A program made the position numbers and the translations under genes. DNA of 22,626 nucleotides from Thermoplasmata archaeon (GTDB taxonomy: Archaea > Thermoplasmatota > Thermoplasmata > Thermoplasmatales > Thermoplasmataceae), in NCBI GenBank assembly GCA_021797265.1, contig JAJZZZ010000005.1, positions 1 to 22,626 of the forward strand, written 5' to 3'. Below, piece after piece: positions 22,583 to 22,626 of the stretch. Below the pieces are notes generated by a model. The model worked only from the letters and a program-made list of their open reading frames with translations. It ran no database searches and was not told the origin of the DNA. Position 1 is the stretch's first letter, and each line of letters begins with the position of its first letter.

Positions 22583-22626
22583 CCCATAGTTAATCATAAC
22601 CTGACTGGAGCCCGCTAGGATGGCCT
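22502..22626 (-). tRNA. tRNA-Trp (anticodon CCA) with a 68-nt intron, 5' end beyond the window
   Basis: Read on the minus strand. 3' acceptor TGCTCCC plus discriminator A (22502-22509), CCA not encoded; T-arm CTGGG-TTCGAAT-CCCAG (22510-22526); four-base variable loop AGAT; anticodon stem 3' strand CCCGT (22531-22535). The 5' strand GCGGG is at 22611-22615, followed by C32, T33, anticodon CCA (22606-22608) and G37 (22605). Removing 22537-22604 gives a seven-base loop CTCCAGA on a five-pair stem (one G-U), as in tRNA-Trp. The intron sits between 37 and 38, the standard archaeal place. The D-stem 3' strand TCCT is at 22617-22620; the acceptor 5' strand and most of the D-arm are outside the window. 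Confidence 0.82.
22537..22604 (-). ncRNA. tRNA-Trp intron with box C/D-like guide elements
   Basis: In RNA sense the intron has AUGAUUA (22591-22597, C-like), CUGA (22575-22578, D'), AUGAUGA (22564-22570, perfect C'), and AUGA (22548-22551, D-like). The stretch before D' pairs for nine bases (one G-U) with intron-end G, A38 and 39-45; its fifth base upstream of D' faces C39. The stretch before D (GACUGGA) pairs with U33 to the second intron base; its fifth base upstream of D faces C34. Archaeal pre-tRNA-Trp introns are known to guide 2'-O-methylation at exactly positions 34 and 39. The outer C and D boxes deviate by one base each. Confidence 0.7.

Noticed and set aside
1..22626. CRISPR array or insertion sequence
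   Set aside because: No regularly spaced repeats, transposase motifs or terminal inverted repeats were seen on either strand; the only mobile-element trace is the integrase fragment.

Overview
The window looks like a chromosomal segment from a thermoacidophilic euryarchaeon, most likely Thermoplasmatales. Supporting signs are archaeal-only families (a COG1395-type regulator, a COG2150-type ACT regulator, NreA), a DUF47/Pit phosphate pair, and many starts that lie about 23-29 bases downstream of a TATA box, as expected for leaderless archaeal mRNAs. A tRNA-Trp with an intron of archaeal type is also present. Genus-level placement is inference; no rRNA is in the window.

Layout. 1-2657: end of a PDZ-bearing (M61-like) peptidase, an HTH/ACT regulator, a COG1395 HTH regulator and a coupled unknown gene. 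2645-3617 (minus): gcvH and an RlmE/FtsJ 2'-O-methyltransferase. 3818-4727 (plus): a small DnaJ-zinc-finger membrane protein and a 2H RNA phosphoesterase (ThpR/LigT). 4715-6259 (minus): a small unknown protein, a winged-helix regulator and a MarC-family membrane protein. 6351-7935 (plus): DUF47 and Pit phosphate transporter. 7955-10036 (minus): three consecutive genes I do not recognise. 10159-12250 (plus): NreA and an SplB-like radical SAM protein. 12257-12946 (minus): metallophosphoesterase. 13170-13949: an SDR-fold protein lacking the catalytic Tyr/Lys. 14011-17004: a kinase / PP2C phosphatase / vWA trio resembling bacterial TerY-P triads. 17038-18924: an ArsR-like regulator and an MFS exporter diverging from one compact palindromic promoter. 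18963-20102 (minus): a second MFS transporter. 20314-21777: an isocitrate dehydrogenase of the long Thermus/alphaproteobacterial type. 21778-22626: a hairpin terminator, an integrase remnant and a minus-strand tRNA-Trp cut by the window edge.

Most striking points. (1) The 68-nt intron of tRNA-Trp carries box C/D-like elements whose two guide stretches pair, base for base, so that the fifth nucleotide before each D-type box faces C34 and C39 of the same pre-tRNA. (2) A kinase, phosphatase and vWA protein form a tail-to-tail signalling cassette in an archaeon, without TerC/TerD genes nearby; the kinase has its own N-terminal adaptor-like domain and a proline-rich linker. (3) A tyrosine integrase fragment reads into the 3' end of tRNA-Trp next to a bacterial-looking icd gene, suggesting an old integration site. 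(4) The three-gene operon at 7955-10036 has no family I can name.
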